Shown here: one piece after another, positions 29,936 through 40,400 of the stretch
Layout: every line of letters starts with the position of its first letter
Position numbering within the stretch: the first letter of the stretch is position 1
NCBI GenBank assembly: GCA_947456625.1
Contig: CANGQJ010000016.1
Coordinates: 1-50,610 of the forward strand
DNA length: 50,610 bases
Reading direction: 5' to 3'
From: Bacteroidota bacterium
Lineage (GTDB): Bacteria; Bacteroidota; Bacteroidia; Chitinophagales; Chitinophagaceae
Notes under the pieces: generated by a model
Seen by the model: only the letters and a program-made list of their open reading frames with translations
Database searches by the model: none
Told to the model about the DNA's origin: nothing
Program-made: the position numbers and the translations under genes

Positions 29936-31405
29936 TTAAGATATCTTTTCTGGAACAGCGCGCCCAACAATTCCTGCGGCAGCACCTCGGTCACCACCCT
30001 CGTGGTATTCCGCATCCTCATTTACATCCCATAAATCATATACTTCAGTGCCAGCAATAATATTTTTAGCAGCTAGCATTGCTGTCATCATACTATGATC
30101 CTGGTTATTGTATTTATGCATACCATTACGACCCACTAAGTATAAACCTTTGTATTCTTTTAATGCTGCTCTAATTGTGTTTAAATGATCCTTGTAATCA
30201 TGATCATAAACTGGATATGCTTTAGGTTGTCTTACTACATAACCATCCACAACGGCCTCTGGTTTTGTTAATCCAATTTGATTAATTTCCTTAGTGCCTA
30301 AAGCAATTAAATCCTGATTGCTACTTGTCCACAAACCATCCCCTTCAAAACAAAAATACTCTAATCCATAACAAGCCATTTCGGGATCCGGTACCATATA
30401 AGGACTCCATGATTTAAAGTTTTGAATACGTCCCACTTTTACATTAGGCTCGTGAATATAAATCCAGTTATCATTAAATGCATCCTGATCCTTACAAATT
30501 AAAACAACCGTTAAAAAATCACGGTACTTTAACTCACTTGCCGCGTGTAAAGCTGCTGGTGAAAATGCGGGGGACACTGCAGGAATTAATTCACGCATTG
30601 GTGCACTTGATAATACATAATCAAAACCTTCAAGTACAGTACCATTGCTTGTGTATACTTTCCAAGTCGCTCCTACTTTTTCAATTTTGTTTACCCCTGT
30701 GTTCATTTCAATTTTCACACCCAAGGCCTTGCTCTTAACCACACACTCTTCCCACATCATACCAGGACCACGTTTTGGATAGCGGAAAGAATCAATTAAA
30801 GTTTTAATTACATCCCCTTTACTTTTTTTACCACTTGGTTTAAATAATGCATTCCATACTGCACTACTAAGGGACAATCCTTTTATACGTTGTGCTGCCC
30901 AGTCGGCCGAAATTTCTTTACATGGAATCCCCCACACTTTTTCGGTGTAAGTTTTAAAGAAAATATTAAATAAACGCTTACCAAATTGGTTTGTAACCCA
31001 GTCCTCAAAATTTTGAGGATCCTTAACAGGAAATAATTTTGCATTTAAATAACTCATCACACATAAAAAGCTTTCCCAAATCCCCAATTTTAATAAGGCT
31101 TCAAATGCTGCTAATGGATAAGCAAAAAACTTTTTATTATAAAAAATACGAGAGCTTCTTGGACGCTCTAACAATTCATCATTTAAAATTTCGGTCCAAA
31201 AATCCTCCACTTCTTTTGACTTGGAAAAAAAACGGTGACCTCCAATATCAAAATGGTAGCCTTTGTAAGACTCTGTTCTTGAAATACCACCAACATATTG
31301 TGGGTCCTTTTCAAAAACGGTTACCTCTTGACTTGCTTTACCCAACAAATACGCAGCGGTTAAACCTGCTGGACCTGCTCCTATAATGGCTACTTTTTTA
31401 GTCAT
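29936..31405 (-). CDS. NAD(P)/FAD-dependent oxidoreductase, UDP-galactopyranose-mutase-like
   Basis: A 489-residue flavoprotein of the amine-oxidase superfamily. The N-terminal FAD motif is IIGAGPAGLTAAYLLG (residues 6-21), followed by YVGGISRTE and FDIGGHRFFSK; the C-terminal FAD motif is LYLVGRNGMHKYNNQDHSMM. The combination GISRT...GGHRFF and NNQDHSM fits UDP-galactopyranose-mutase-like proteins often found with surface-sugar genes. The exact substrate is not shown by the neighbours. I chose the ATG at 31403-31405 (MTKKVAIIGAG) over an upstream TTG. It is divergent from the ElaA-like gene. Confidence 0.82.
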   Translation of the reverse strand: MTKKVAIIGAGPAGLTAAYLLGKASQEVTVFEKDPQYVGGISRTESYKGYHFDIGGHRFFSKSKEVEDFWTEILNDELLERPRSSRIFYNKKFFAYPLAAFEALLKLGIWESFLCVMSYLNAKLFPVKDPQNFEDWVTNQFGKRLFNIFFKTYTEKVWGIPCKEISADWAAQRIKGLSLSSAVWNALFKPSGKKSKGDVIKTLIDSFRYPKRGPGMMWEECVVKSKALGVKIEMNTGVNKIEKVGATWKVYTSNGTVLEGFDYVLSSAPMRELIPAVSPAFSPAALHAASELKYRDFLTVVLICKDQDAFNDNWIYIHEPNVKVGRIQNFKSWSPYMVPDPEMACYGLEYFCFEGDGLWTSSNQDLIALGTKEINQIGLTKPEAVVDGYVVRQPKAYPVYDHDYKDHLNTIRAALKEYKGLYLVGRNGMHKYNNQDHSMMTAMLAAKNIIAGTEVYDLWDVNEDAEYHEGGDRGAAAGIVGRAVPEKIS

Positions 31406-31497
31406 GGTGGGGAATAATTTGGGCAAAATTGCAAAAATATATTGGGATTGCCATAAGTATTGTAAAAGAGTTTGGTTTAAGCCTTAATTTTGTGGAT

Positions 31498-31959
31498 ATG
31501 TCAGAATTAAACTCAATAAAATGGAGCACAAAGCATTTCTCTGAACTTACCGTTCAGGAGCTTTATGCCATATTAAGACTTCGTAGCGAAGTATTTGTTG
31601 TAGAACAAAACTGTGTGTTTTTGGACATGGACAACAACGATCAAATTGCTTATCACACCATGGGTTGGCTAAATGAGGATTTAGTAGCCACCACCAGATT
31701 GTTTGATGTGGACCAAAGTTATACTGGATATCAAAGTATTGGTCGTGTGGTAGGCTCTCCAAAATACAGAGGCATTGGTGCCGGTAAAGCATTAATGCAA
31801 TATTCAATTTCAGAATGTGAAAGATTATTTGGAAAACATCCTATAAAAATTGGAGCCCAATTATACCTCAAAAAGTTTTATAGTGAACTTGGATGGGAAC
31901 AAGCTGGCGAAATGTATTATGAAGATGAAATTGAACATATCCCAATGATCAGAAAATAA
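31498..31959 (+). CDS. GNAT acetyltransferase, ElaA-like
   Basis: A 153-residue N-acetyltransferase. The ElaA-type start (MSELNSIKWSTKHFSELT, YAILRLRSEVFVVEQNC) and the acetyl-CoA motif A with RVVGSPKYRGIGAGKALM fit the family. The acceptor is unknown. I chose the ATG at 31498, which gives the family length; the frame is open back to a TTG at 31429 but the extra 23 residues are not expected. It converges on uvrA, with 29 bp between the stops and no clear terminator. Confidence 0.85.
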   Translation: MSELNSIKWSTKHFSELTVQELYAILRLRSEVFVVEQNCVFLDMDNNDQIAYHTMGWLNEDLVATTRLFDVDQSYTGYQSIGRVVGSPKYRGIGAGKALMQYSISECERLFGKHPIKIGAQLYLKKFYSELGWEQAGEMYYEDEIEHIPMIRK

Positions 31960-31988
31960 ATGGGCATAATTAATTAACACAAATGCAT

Positions 31989-34829
31989 TTATCCATTCAT
32001 TTCAATTTCCAAATATTTAGCGGTATGCGATTTTGATTTTTTAATCATCTCCTCTGGAGTACCCGTAAATTGAATTACCCCGCCTGCACTTCCTCCTTCT
32101 GGCCCCAAGTCAATAATATGGTCGGCCACTTTTATCACATCCATATTGTGTTCAATAACTAAAACAGTATTCCCCCTATCTACCAACCTATTTAATACCC
32201 CAATTAATAAGTTGATATCCTGAAAATGTAAACCGGTGGTAGGCTCATCTAGTATATAAAAAGTTTTACCCGTGTCTTTTTTGCCAAGTTCGGTAGCCAA
32301 CTTTACACGCTGTGCCTCGCCCCCACTAAGTGTTACCGCAGATTGTCCTAAAGTAATGTACCCTAAACCAACATCCTGTAATACTTTTACTTTTCGGTAA
32401 ATAAAAGGAACTGCTTGGAAAAATTCACAAGCTTCCTCTACTGTCATATTTAATACGTCACTTATGGACTTGCCTTTGTATCTTATTTCTAAAGTTTCTC
32501 GGTTATAACGCTTGCCGCCACATTTTTCACAATGCACATATACGTCGGGTAAGAAATTCATTTCAATTACACGCATACCACCTCCTTCACAAACCTCACA
32601 TCTTCCTCCTTTAACATTAAAGGAAAAACGACCACCTTGGTATCCTCTAATTTTTGCTTCCGGAACCGATGCAAACAAAGTTCTTATATCGGTAAAAAAT
32701 CCACAATAAGTTGCAGGATTACTTCTTGGTGTACGCCCAATTGGAGATTGATCTATTTCAATTACTTTATCAATATGTTCTAAACCTGTGACCTTTGCAT
32801 AAGACATTGGTTTAGTCTTACTATTATAACAATGTTGAGAAAGAATGGGATATAAGGTTTCATTAATTAAAGTAGATTTTCCACTTCCGCTCACACCCGA
32901 TACCACAATAAATTTTCCTAATGGAAAAGTACAATCAACTTTTTTTAAGGTATTTCCAGTGGCACCTTTAATTGTTATAGCATCTCCATTTCCTTTTCTG
33001 CGCTCGGCAGGTACTTGAATCATTTTCTTACCCGCTAAATAAAGTGCGGTATCAGATTTAAGTTTTAATATTTCCTTGGGCGTACCTTGTGCAACTATAT
33101 GTCCTCCGTGAATTCCAGCTCTTGGTCCAATATCTACTAAGTAATCTGATGCCATCATAATATCCTTATCATGCTCCACTACTAACACAGTGTTACCAAT
33201 ATCTCTTAATTGTTTAAGTGCAGTGATAAGCCTTTGATTGTCCCTTTGATGTAGCCCAATGCTTGGCTCATCTAAAATATAAGTAATGCCTTGTAACTGT
33301 GAACCAATTTGCGTGGCTAACCTTATACGCTGCGACTCGCCACCACTAAGTGATTTTGATGGCCTGCTTAATGATAAATAGGAAAGTCCCACATTCATTA
33401 AAAAAGAAATTCGATCATTTATTTCTTTTAAAATTCCTGTTGCAATTTGTGTGTCTTTTTTATCTAATTTTTTTGGAAGTGCTAAAAACCAATTTTGTAA
33501 ATCATCCAAATGCATATCGTTTAAAGCAGCAATATTTTGATCATTAACTTTAAACCATAAACTTTCCTTTCTTAGTTTAGCACCATTACAGGTTCCACAG
33601 GTATTTAGCTCCATGTAAGTTTCCACCCAAGCTTTTAAATGATCGGTACTTTGACTGGAGGTAAACCACCTTTTTAACATAGGGACAATACCTTCGTAAC
33701 TTCCTGTGTAGGCATCTGGAATGTTCTCGTCATTTAAATCCAAGTCCAAGCTATCACTAATATTTTTGTCTCCAAATAATATTAAATCCAATTGCGCTTT
33801 AGATAATTCCTTAATTGGTTTATCTAAACTTATTTTATGTTTTCTTGCAAACTGTTTTATTTGAGTAAACACACTAGCTTCCCTGGATTCACCCAAAGGA
33901 TGAATGGCCCCCTGATTAATACTTAAAGTTTTATCAGGCATTAATAAACTCATATCAATAGCATAAACATTACCCAACCCTTTACATTGAGGACAGGCTC
34001 CGTAAGGTGAGTTAAATGAAAAACTATTTGGGGATGGTTCCTCGTAACTTAATCCAGTTTGTTCGCACATTAATTGTTTTGAGAACTGAGTTAGTTTTGT
34101 TTTACCCTCTTCTAAAACAAACATTAAATCATTCCCCATTTTTAAACACTGTGTAACACTTTCGCCAAGCCTGTTTTTCATAGCATCGGTCACAGGAATT
34201 CTGTCCACCACTATTTCAATGTCGTGTATTTTATAACGATCTACCTGAAACTTAGGTCTTAGTTCAATAATTTCTCCGTCTACCCTAGCTTTTACAAAAC
34301 CCTTTTTACGAATTTCTTCAAAAAGCTCTCTGTAATGACCTTTACGTCCTCGCACAACAGGTGCTAATAAATTTATTTTCTTTTCTTTAAATTGCTTAAA
34401 TATATTTTGAACAATTTCGGCTTCAGAAAATTTAACCATGGGCTTGCCAGTATTGTAACTATACGCTTTCCCAACTCGTGCATACAATAATCTTAAGAAG
34501 TCGTAAAGTTCTGTAACGGTTCCTACGGTTGATCTTGGATTTTTGTTGGTAGTTTTTTGCTCAATAGCAATTACGGGCGAAAGTCCTGTAATTTGGTCAA
34601 CATCGGGACGTTCCATGTCCCCCATAAACTGACGTGCATAGGCACTAAAACTTTCCATATACCTGCGCTGTCCCTCGTTGTATAAGGTATCAAATGCAAG
34701 GGAGGACTTCCCACTACCACTTACCCCTGTAAAAACAACCAATTGGTTTTTGGGTATGGAAATGTCAAAATTCTTTAAATTATGCTCTCGGGCACCTATT
34801 ACTTTTATTTGGTCGTTTACTTGGCTCAT
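31989..34829 (-). CDS. uvrA: Excinuclease ABC subunit A
   Basis: The damage-recognising ATPase of nucleotide excision repair; 946 residues. Two ABC modules are visible: Walker A sites GVSGSGKSSLAF near the N-terminus and GVSGSGKSTLIN in the second half, each with a signature (LSGGESQRIRLA and LSGGEAQRVKLA). Cysteine pairs for zinc are in CPQCKGLG, CGTCNGAKL, CEVCEGGG and CEKCGGKRY. The ATG at 34827-34829 (MSQVNDQIKVIGAREHNLKN) is the family start; eight more in-frame residues upstream from a TTG are not needed. It is divergent from the PAP2 gene. Confidence 0.97.
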   Translation of the reverse strand: MSQVNDQIKVIGAREHNLKNFDISIPKNQLVVFTGVSGSGKSSLAFDTLYNEGQRRYMESFSAYARQFMGDMERPDVDQITGLSPVIAIEQKTTNKNPRSTVGTVTELYDFLRLLYARVGKAYSYNTGKPMVKFSEAEIVQNIFKQFKEKKINLLAPVVRGRKGHYRELFEEIRKKGFVKARVDGEIIELRPKFQVDRYKIHDIEIVVDRIPVTDAMKNRLGESVTQCLKMGNDLMFVLEEGKTKLTQFSKQLMCEQTGLSYEEPSPNSFSFNSPYGACPQCKGLGNVYAIDMSLLMPDKTLSINQGAIHPLGESREASVFTQIKQFARKHKISLDKPIKELSKAQLDLILFGDKNISDSLDLDLNDENIPDAYTGSYEGIVPMLKRWFTSSQSTDHLKAWVETYMELNTCGTCNGAKLRKESLWFKVNDQNIAALNDMHLDDLQNWFLALPKKLDKKDTQIATGILKEINDRISFLMNVGLSYLSLSRPSKSLSGGESQRIRLATQIGSQLQGITYILDEPSIGLHQRDNQRLITALKQLRDIGNTVLVVEHDKDIMMASDYLVDIGPRAGIHGGHIVAQGTPKEILKLKSDTALYLAGKKMIQVPAERRKGNGDAITIKGATGNTLKKVDCTFPLGKFIVVSGVSGSGKSTLINETLYPILSQHCYNSKTKPMSYAKVTGLEHIDKVIEIDQSPIGRTPRSNPATYCGFFTDIRTLFASVPEAKIRGYQGGRFSFNVKGGRCEVCEGGGMRVIEMNFLPDVYVHCEKCGGKRYNRETLEIRYKGKSISDVLNMTVEEACEFFQAVPFIYRKVKVLQDVGLGYITLGQSAVTLSGGEAQRVKLATELGKKDTGKTFYILDEPTTGLHFQDINLLIGVLNRLVDRGNTVLVIEHNMDVIKVADHIIDLGPEGGSAGGVIQFTGTPEEMIKKSKSHTAKYLEIEMNG

Positions 34830-34917
34830 GCTTATATGGTAAAGGTATAACAACCATTTAAATAATTAGTTTACTGCATGCTATAAACATTCTGTAATTT
34901 TGTAAACATTAGCCTTT

Positions 34918-35541
34918 ATGAGCATGTATTTAAATGTGAATAAATTATTTAAACTGGCCATTGTACTATGTCTAACAATGGCAACATTGCTTTTTGCGAC
35001 AAGTTATATTTTGTCAAGGGAAGCTGTGTTTTTAATGTTTAACAGGGACTTGGGTTATTTAGGAGATTTCTTTTTTAATATTTGCAGCCATTTAGCCGAA
35101 GGATGGATATGGATCCCCTATTTTTTATTTTTAGTGGGCTGGTATAAAAAGGACGTCTTATTTATTTTATTAAATTTTTTAATCTCTACTTTATTAACTC
35201 AAATTCCTAAAAATTTTATTTGGGACAAAGTAAGTAGGCCCATGGCTAGCGGCATACCTACTAGTCAAATTCATACCGTTAAAGGTGTGGAAATGCATTT
35301 ATGGAATAGTTTTCCATCGGGACACACTGCTACTGCGTTTACTATTTTTTTATTGACGGTTTATTTATTCCCCAATAAAAAAGTATTGACATTGGGATTT
35401 ATATATGCAATTTGCGCTGCTTACTCCCGAGTTTATTTAGGACAACATTTCCCATTAGATGTAGCAGGCGGAATTATAGTGGCAGTATTAACTATTTTTA
35501 CAAGTATTTATATAAGAAAAAATGAAAAAGTCAATTTTTAA
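34918..35541 (+). CDS. PAP2-family membrane phosphatase
   Basis: A 207-residue integral membrane acid phosphatase of the PAP2/lipid phosphate phosphatase group. The second and third catalytic motifs are clear: PSGHTATAF and SRVYLGQHFPLD (SRx5HxxxD, the nucleophile-activating His and Asp). The first motif is less regular: KNFIWDKVSRP has eight rather than six residues between the Lys and the Arg-Pro. Six membrane segments are visible. The substrate may be undecaprenyl diphosphate, phosphatidylglycerophosphate or another lipid phosphate. Its last 20 bp overlap the start of the phosphodiesterase gene. A TAATTTTG box at 34895-34902 may be its -7 element. Confidence 0.87.
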   Translation: MSMYLNVNKLFKLAIVLCLTMATLLFATSYILSREAVFLMFNRDLGYLGDFFFNICSHLAEGWIWIPYFLFLVGWYKKDVLFILLNFLISTLLTQIPKNFIWDKVSRPMASGIPTSQIHTVKGVEMHLWNSFPSGHTATAFTIFLLTVYLFPNKKVLTLGFIYAICAAYSRVYLGQHFPLDVAGGIIVAVLTIFTSIYIRKNEKVNF

Positions 35542-36823
35542 GCTTGTAGGTTTTATACTTGCAATTTTATCCTTTAATTTATTATTTGCACAGGATACCA
35601 CTCAAAAAATTATTGAAGGCCGATACAACGATAAAAGCCAAATAAACAAACCTTATGTTATTTTAATTTCAGCCGATGGTTTCAGGGCCGATTTTACAGA
35701 ACTCTATGATGCTAAATTTTTAAAATCTATTTCAAATATAGGAGTAAGAGCAAGTGCCATGACACCATCTTATCCTTCACTTACTTTTCCCAATCATTAT
35801 ACCTTGGTAACTGGAATGTATCCCTCACATCACGGCTTGGTTGACAATACTTACTTTGACAAAGCATCTGGTCAAATATACAGTATGGGGAATACTAAAA
35901 TAGTTGGTGAAGGAAAATGGTATGGAGGAACACCACTATGGGTACTTTCAGAAAAACAAAAAATGTTATCTGCAAGTTTTTATTGGGTAGGCTCGGAAGC
36001 CGATATTCAAAATACAAGACCTACCTATTATTATGTATACAATGAAAAAATAGATATTGCAGCTCGTATTAAAGTGGTTAAGGATTGGCTTAGTTTACCA
36101 GAAGAAAAGCGACCACATTTAATTACATTTTATTTTCCACAAGTGGACCATGAAGCACATACTTATGGACCTAATCATCCAAAAGTTGCAGAGGCAGTTA
36201 GTTTAATTGATAGTGCCATAAATGCTTTACAATCAAACTTAGCTACCTTAAACCTGCCAATTAATTATATTTTTGTTTCGGATCATGGTATGACAAAAGT
36301 AGATAATGACAATACTTTAACCATGCCAAAAGCTATTGACACTGCAGCTTTTAAAGTACCCTGGGGTGACGCTTTAATACATTTATATGCAAAGGATATC
36401 ACAAAATTAGAAAGCACTTACAACGAATTAAAAAAAGACAGTTTGGTAAGTGTTTATAAGCTTGACGAAACACCTACATATTGGCATTACACAAAAGCCG
36501 ATGATCGTTACAACCGAATTGGCGATTTAATTGTGGTGCCGCATTTGCCAAAAGTTTTTAATTTCTCTACGCGCAAAACTACATTAGGTAAACACGGATT
36601 TGATAATCACTTGTCGGATATGCGTGCGAGTTTTATGGCATGGGGACCTGCATTTAAAAAAGGACTTTACATTAATGAATTTGAAAACGTAAACGTATAT
36701 CCAATAGTTGCAAAAATTTTAGGTCTAGACTATGACGAACAAACTATTGATGGAAAATTAAATATACTTGCTCCAATTTTACAAGTTGCTCCTAAAAAAA
36801 TGAAAGCGCCCACCAGTAATTAG
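35522..36823 (+). CDS. Exported nucleotide pyrophosphatase/phosphodiesterase (alkaline phosphatase superfamily)
   Basis: A 433-residue exported hydrolase of the ectonucleotide pyrophosphatase/phosphodiesterase family. Signal peptide: MKKSIFKLVGFILAILSFNL, ending LFAQ. Metal and catalytic residues are in ILISADGFRADF (D52), the nucleophile loop PSLTFPNHYTLVTGMYPSHHG (T88), FPQVDHEAHTYGP and FVSDHGM, with a last His in GKHGFDNH. It would hydrolyse nucleotide or phospholipid-type phosphodiesters in the periplasm. Translation is probably coupled to the PAP2 gene through the 20-bp overlap, suggesting both act on a phosphorylated substrate. Its stop overlaps that of the convergent FISUMP gene by 3 bp. 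Confidence 0.92.
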   Translation: MKKSIFKLVGFILAILSFNLLFAQDTTQKIIEGRYNDKSQINKPYVILISADGFRADFTELYDAKFLKSISNIGVRASAMTPSYPSLTFPNHYTLVTGMYPSHHGLVDNTYFDKASGQIYSMGNTKIVGEGKWYGGTPLWVLSEKQKMLSASFYWVGSEADIQNTRPTYYYVYNEKIDIAARIKVVKDWLSLPEEKRPHLITFYFPQVDHEAHTYGPNHPKVAEAVSLIDSAINALQSNLATLNLPINYIFVSDHGMTKVDNDNTLTMPKAIDTAAFKVPWGDALIHLYAKDITKLESTYNELKKDSLVSVYKLDETPTYWHYTKADDRYNRIGDLIVVPHLPKVFNFSTRKTTLGKHGFDNHLSDMRASFMAWGPAFKKGLYINEFENVNVYPIVAKILGLDYDEQTIDGKLNILAPILQVAPKKMKAPTSN

Positions 36824-37455
36824 TCGTGAATACAACGAACCGAAAATCCGCCTAATTTTCCCTGACTACTTGCTGCAAAGGAACTACTATTATCAATGAG
36901 CGGCCAGGTATATGCATTGCTTGAACCTAATGAAAGCTCAGTGTTTGTCCAAAAATAGGTGGACTGATACAAGTGGCTATAACTAGCCGATCCCATATAA
37001 CCTGCACCAACTGCTTTAAAATTATATTTATCTGTTCCACCCCCGTTGCTCCAGTGTCCATAACCAGTTTCCTTTAACGCATTTCCGTCCCCACCAATGG
37101 TTGCACTTAAAGAAACAAAGTCTGCACTTACAGGAACATGCCAACCAACAGGACAAATATTTCTAGATTCATTTACAGCATACCAATTGTAAAGCCTTCC
37201 ATAAACTGCATCGTTGGCCGAATTGAAGTTAATGGAACAAGAAGCGGGTGTGGTGAGTCCCGCAAATGCCGACGCACTGGTATAATAAGGTATGGCATCT
37301 CCATTGGCATAGGCACTGGTTGATAAATTACTTAACGCCCAAACCTGTCCTCCAATAGTTTGAGGCCCAATTAAATATCCCTGTGGCACTACTTGCGCAA
37401 AAATTAAATTTGAAAAATTAAACGCAATTATAAAAAGTAAAAATATTTTTTTCAT
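36820..37455 (-). CDS. Exported FISUMP-domain protein
   Basis: A 211-residue exported protein with signal peptide MKKIFLLFIIAFNFSNLIFA. The mature part is one Fibrobacter-succinogenes-major-paralogous (FISUMP) domain: IGGQVWALSNL, YGRLYNWYAV, ICPVGWHVP, ALKETGYGHW, YFWTNTE and the terminal GFSVRCIHD are the usual landmarks. The domain's function is unknown; it is frequent in surface proteins of Bacteroidota and Fibrobacteres. The start ATG (37453-37455) comes 1 bp after the stop of the giant fibre-like gene, so translation is probably coupled and the two products are likely to act together. No T9SS sorting domain follows the FISUMP domain. Confidence 0.88.
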   Translation of the reverse strand: MKKIFLLFIIAFNFSNLIFAQVVPQGYLIGPQTIGGQVWALSNLSTSAYANGDAIPYYTSASAFAGLTTPASCSINFNSANDAVYGRLYNWYAVNESRNICPVGWHVPVSADFVSLSATIGGDGNALKETGYGHWSNGGGTDKYNFKAVGAGYMGSASYSHLYQSTYFWTNTELSLGSSNAYTWPLIDNSSSFAASSQGKLGGFSVRCIHD

Positions 37456-37456
37456 C

Positions 37457-40400
37457 TTAAAAGTTTTGAACAATGGTGGTGTAATAAGTAGTTCCATCAT
37501 AAATGAGGGTAACAATATCGGTTTTGCCAGCTGTATTGGTTAAATTAGGAACTACCCCACCAGCCCATTTCCAAGCAACCGGAAAAGTAACATCACGCGT
37601 ACCCGTAGCATCCTGTACAAATTTTATTAAGTAAGTTCCAACAACCCCATTGGTTAATGTAAGGGTGGTCACATTTAAGCCAAGGTTTACTGTAAACACA
37701 TTACCACCGCTTAAATCAATAGTAGTGGTCGTTGCAGCTGTTATTGCAGTTGGCATTGTTAGCTTAAATCTTTTAGCAGTAATATCACCCGAAGCAACAA
37801 GAGTTGTAGCTGTAGCATCACCTAAAATGGGTGTTACTAGTGTTGGACTATTAGCCCTAACTACTGGACCAGTCCCAGTTGTTGTTGTGGTACTTAATAA
37901 TCCTGATGCAGTGTTGGTTACAATGCCTGCTACATTTAAGCCACTTAAAGTAATGCCAGCAAATAATGGTGATGCCGTTATTGCTACTGTCTGCCCAATG
38001 GAAACAGTATTACTACCTGTTACAGTTACACCAGTTCCTGCAATTACCGATGATTGTTTTGAATTAAATAAATTCCAATCCGATGCAGTTAAATACCCGT
38101 TATTACTTGTTGTTGCAGCACTTAATGAAATGGTATTGGCGGATCTGGCTAAAGGGACACTAAATGTTAAAGGACTTTCAAAATCGGTTCCTAAAACAGC
38201 AGCAGTTACTACACCTAATCCGTTGGCTTTTAAAACCCCATTAATATTTCCTGCACCTCCATGGCTTGCGTCAATAATATTTCCTTGCCAAGTTCCTGTT
38301 GTAATGGTTCCTAATGTTGTTATAGCAGAGGAACCAATAGTTGGTGCAGCACCAACAGAATTATAAGAAATTGTTTTAGTAGCAGACCCATCAAAACTTA
38401 CTGGACTTGTTAAACCCAATCCACTGCTATTAATTATTAAAGCATTTGCAACAGTTGCAGCAATTGTAATATCGGATGTGCCATCAAATGCTACCCCATT
38501 TATATTTCTGGGTGTAGCAAATTTAGTGGCTGTGGCCGCATTACCCGTTGTATTTTGATTTAAAACTGGTACGTCATTCACTGCAATTCCTCTAAATGTA
38601 GGCACTGCATTTCCGCCACTACTTGGGCCCGCGTAAAAAACATTTGCAGCTTGTGCAGCAAAAGATCCAATTTTGTTATTAAATATATTCCAATCCGATG
38701 CAGATAAATATCCAGCACTTAAAGTGGATGCAACAGGCAAGGAAAATACACCTGTAGTATTATTATATGCCATAGGACTAGAAGCGCTAATTGCATTTCT
38801 TGCACGTGTGCTTGTATAATATAAGTTGGTACCTTCGGAAATATCTGTTGTAGTTAAAGTAATATTACTTTCGGCATGTCCATTTACAGAAGTTACAGAC
38901 ACTGGCATTAATAATTCCAACCAATTACTTAAACTACTTGATGGAAGGCCACTTAAAACATAGTTTTTACTATTGTCTGTTCTTATGGCAATACTTCCTA
39001 CCACAGCAACCGAAAGCGCAAGCATTGCACTTTGGCTGCTTACCACATATCCACTAGAAAATGAAATGGATGGAATTTGTGATGCTGGAATTTTCCCATT
39101 ACCGTCTAGTGATGCTACTCCATTTGGAACACCTATTAAACTAAGATCTATTTTATTATTAAAAATGGTCCAATCGGTATTTAATAAATAACCACTATTA
39201 AACGCATTTGCCTGAGGCATTGAAATAGTACTTGCATTATTTATGAGTGGTGCAGTAAATGAAAGTGGATTTTGAAAATCGGTACCCAAAACTGCGGCAG
39301 TTACAACGCCTAAGCCATTGGCTTTTAAAATTCCATTTATATTTCCAGCTCCGCCATAATTTGCTCCAATAATATTTGCGTTCCAATTTCCTGTTGTAAT
39401 AGTTCCAAGTGTGGTTACTGCGGTAGAACCAATTGTTGGGGCAGCCCCTACCGTATTATAAGAAATTGTTTTGGCAATAGCTCCATTAAAACTTGTAGGT
39501 GAACCCGCACCAGTTCCTAAGTTATTAAAACTAATATTGTTTGCCGTGTTTGCGGCAATGGTAATATCGGATAAACCATTAAAAGAAACACCATTTATTA
39601 AAACCGGATTTAATAACCCAGTTGCAGTAGTAGCATTACCTGTGGTGTTAGCAGCATTGTTAGGAATATCTGCAGAAACCAATGTTCTAAAATTTGCACT
39701 ACTTGCAACACCATTAATAGGGCCTGCAAAAATAGTATTGGCATTAACAGAACCTGCCAAACCAACTAAAGTATAATTAGGAATATTTAAAACTTGCCCA
39801 TTAAGTACCGCAGCGCCTACATTTCCATTGGTGCTAAGCGAATTAAACGCATTATTGGTTGAAGCAGTAAACCTATCATAGTCCTGTTTACTAATTAAAC
39901 CCGCAGTAACCGAACTAGACGATGCTAATGGGATATTAAGGGTATGGCCTTGACCTACCGAAACCCAATTTGGAGCCAACCCACTAGTACCTGGTGTAAT
40001 AAAATTTTGCACCTGCACAGTTAGACCATTTAAATTATATAATTGTGCATTATTAGTAACACTACCAAGCCCTACTTTACTTGCATTAATACCAGGTGCA
40101 ACTTTTGCATCGGTTACCGAAGCGTCCTGTAGTTTTCCCGTACTAATTGCATTTTGTATAATGGTTGGCGTGGTGGCTGAACCTTCTAAATCACCTGCTA
40201 ATAAAATAATTCCTTTATTGGTGGTGGTAGCATCGGGTGCGCCAGCAATTAATGCAGCATCCACATAGGACTTAATGGCTTTTACCGATGGATATTTAGT
40301 GTCGTTATTATCTGCAACTAAATTAATGTCAATGGATTTATTGAAAACAGCTTCCTTTAAATTAATCCGGTTAGAAAGGTAAATAGTGTCTGTACTATTT

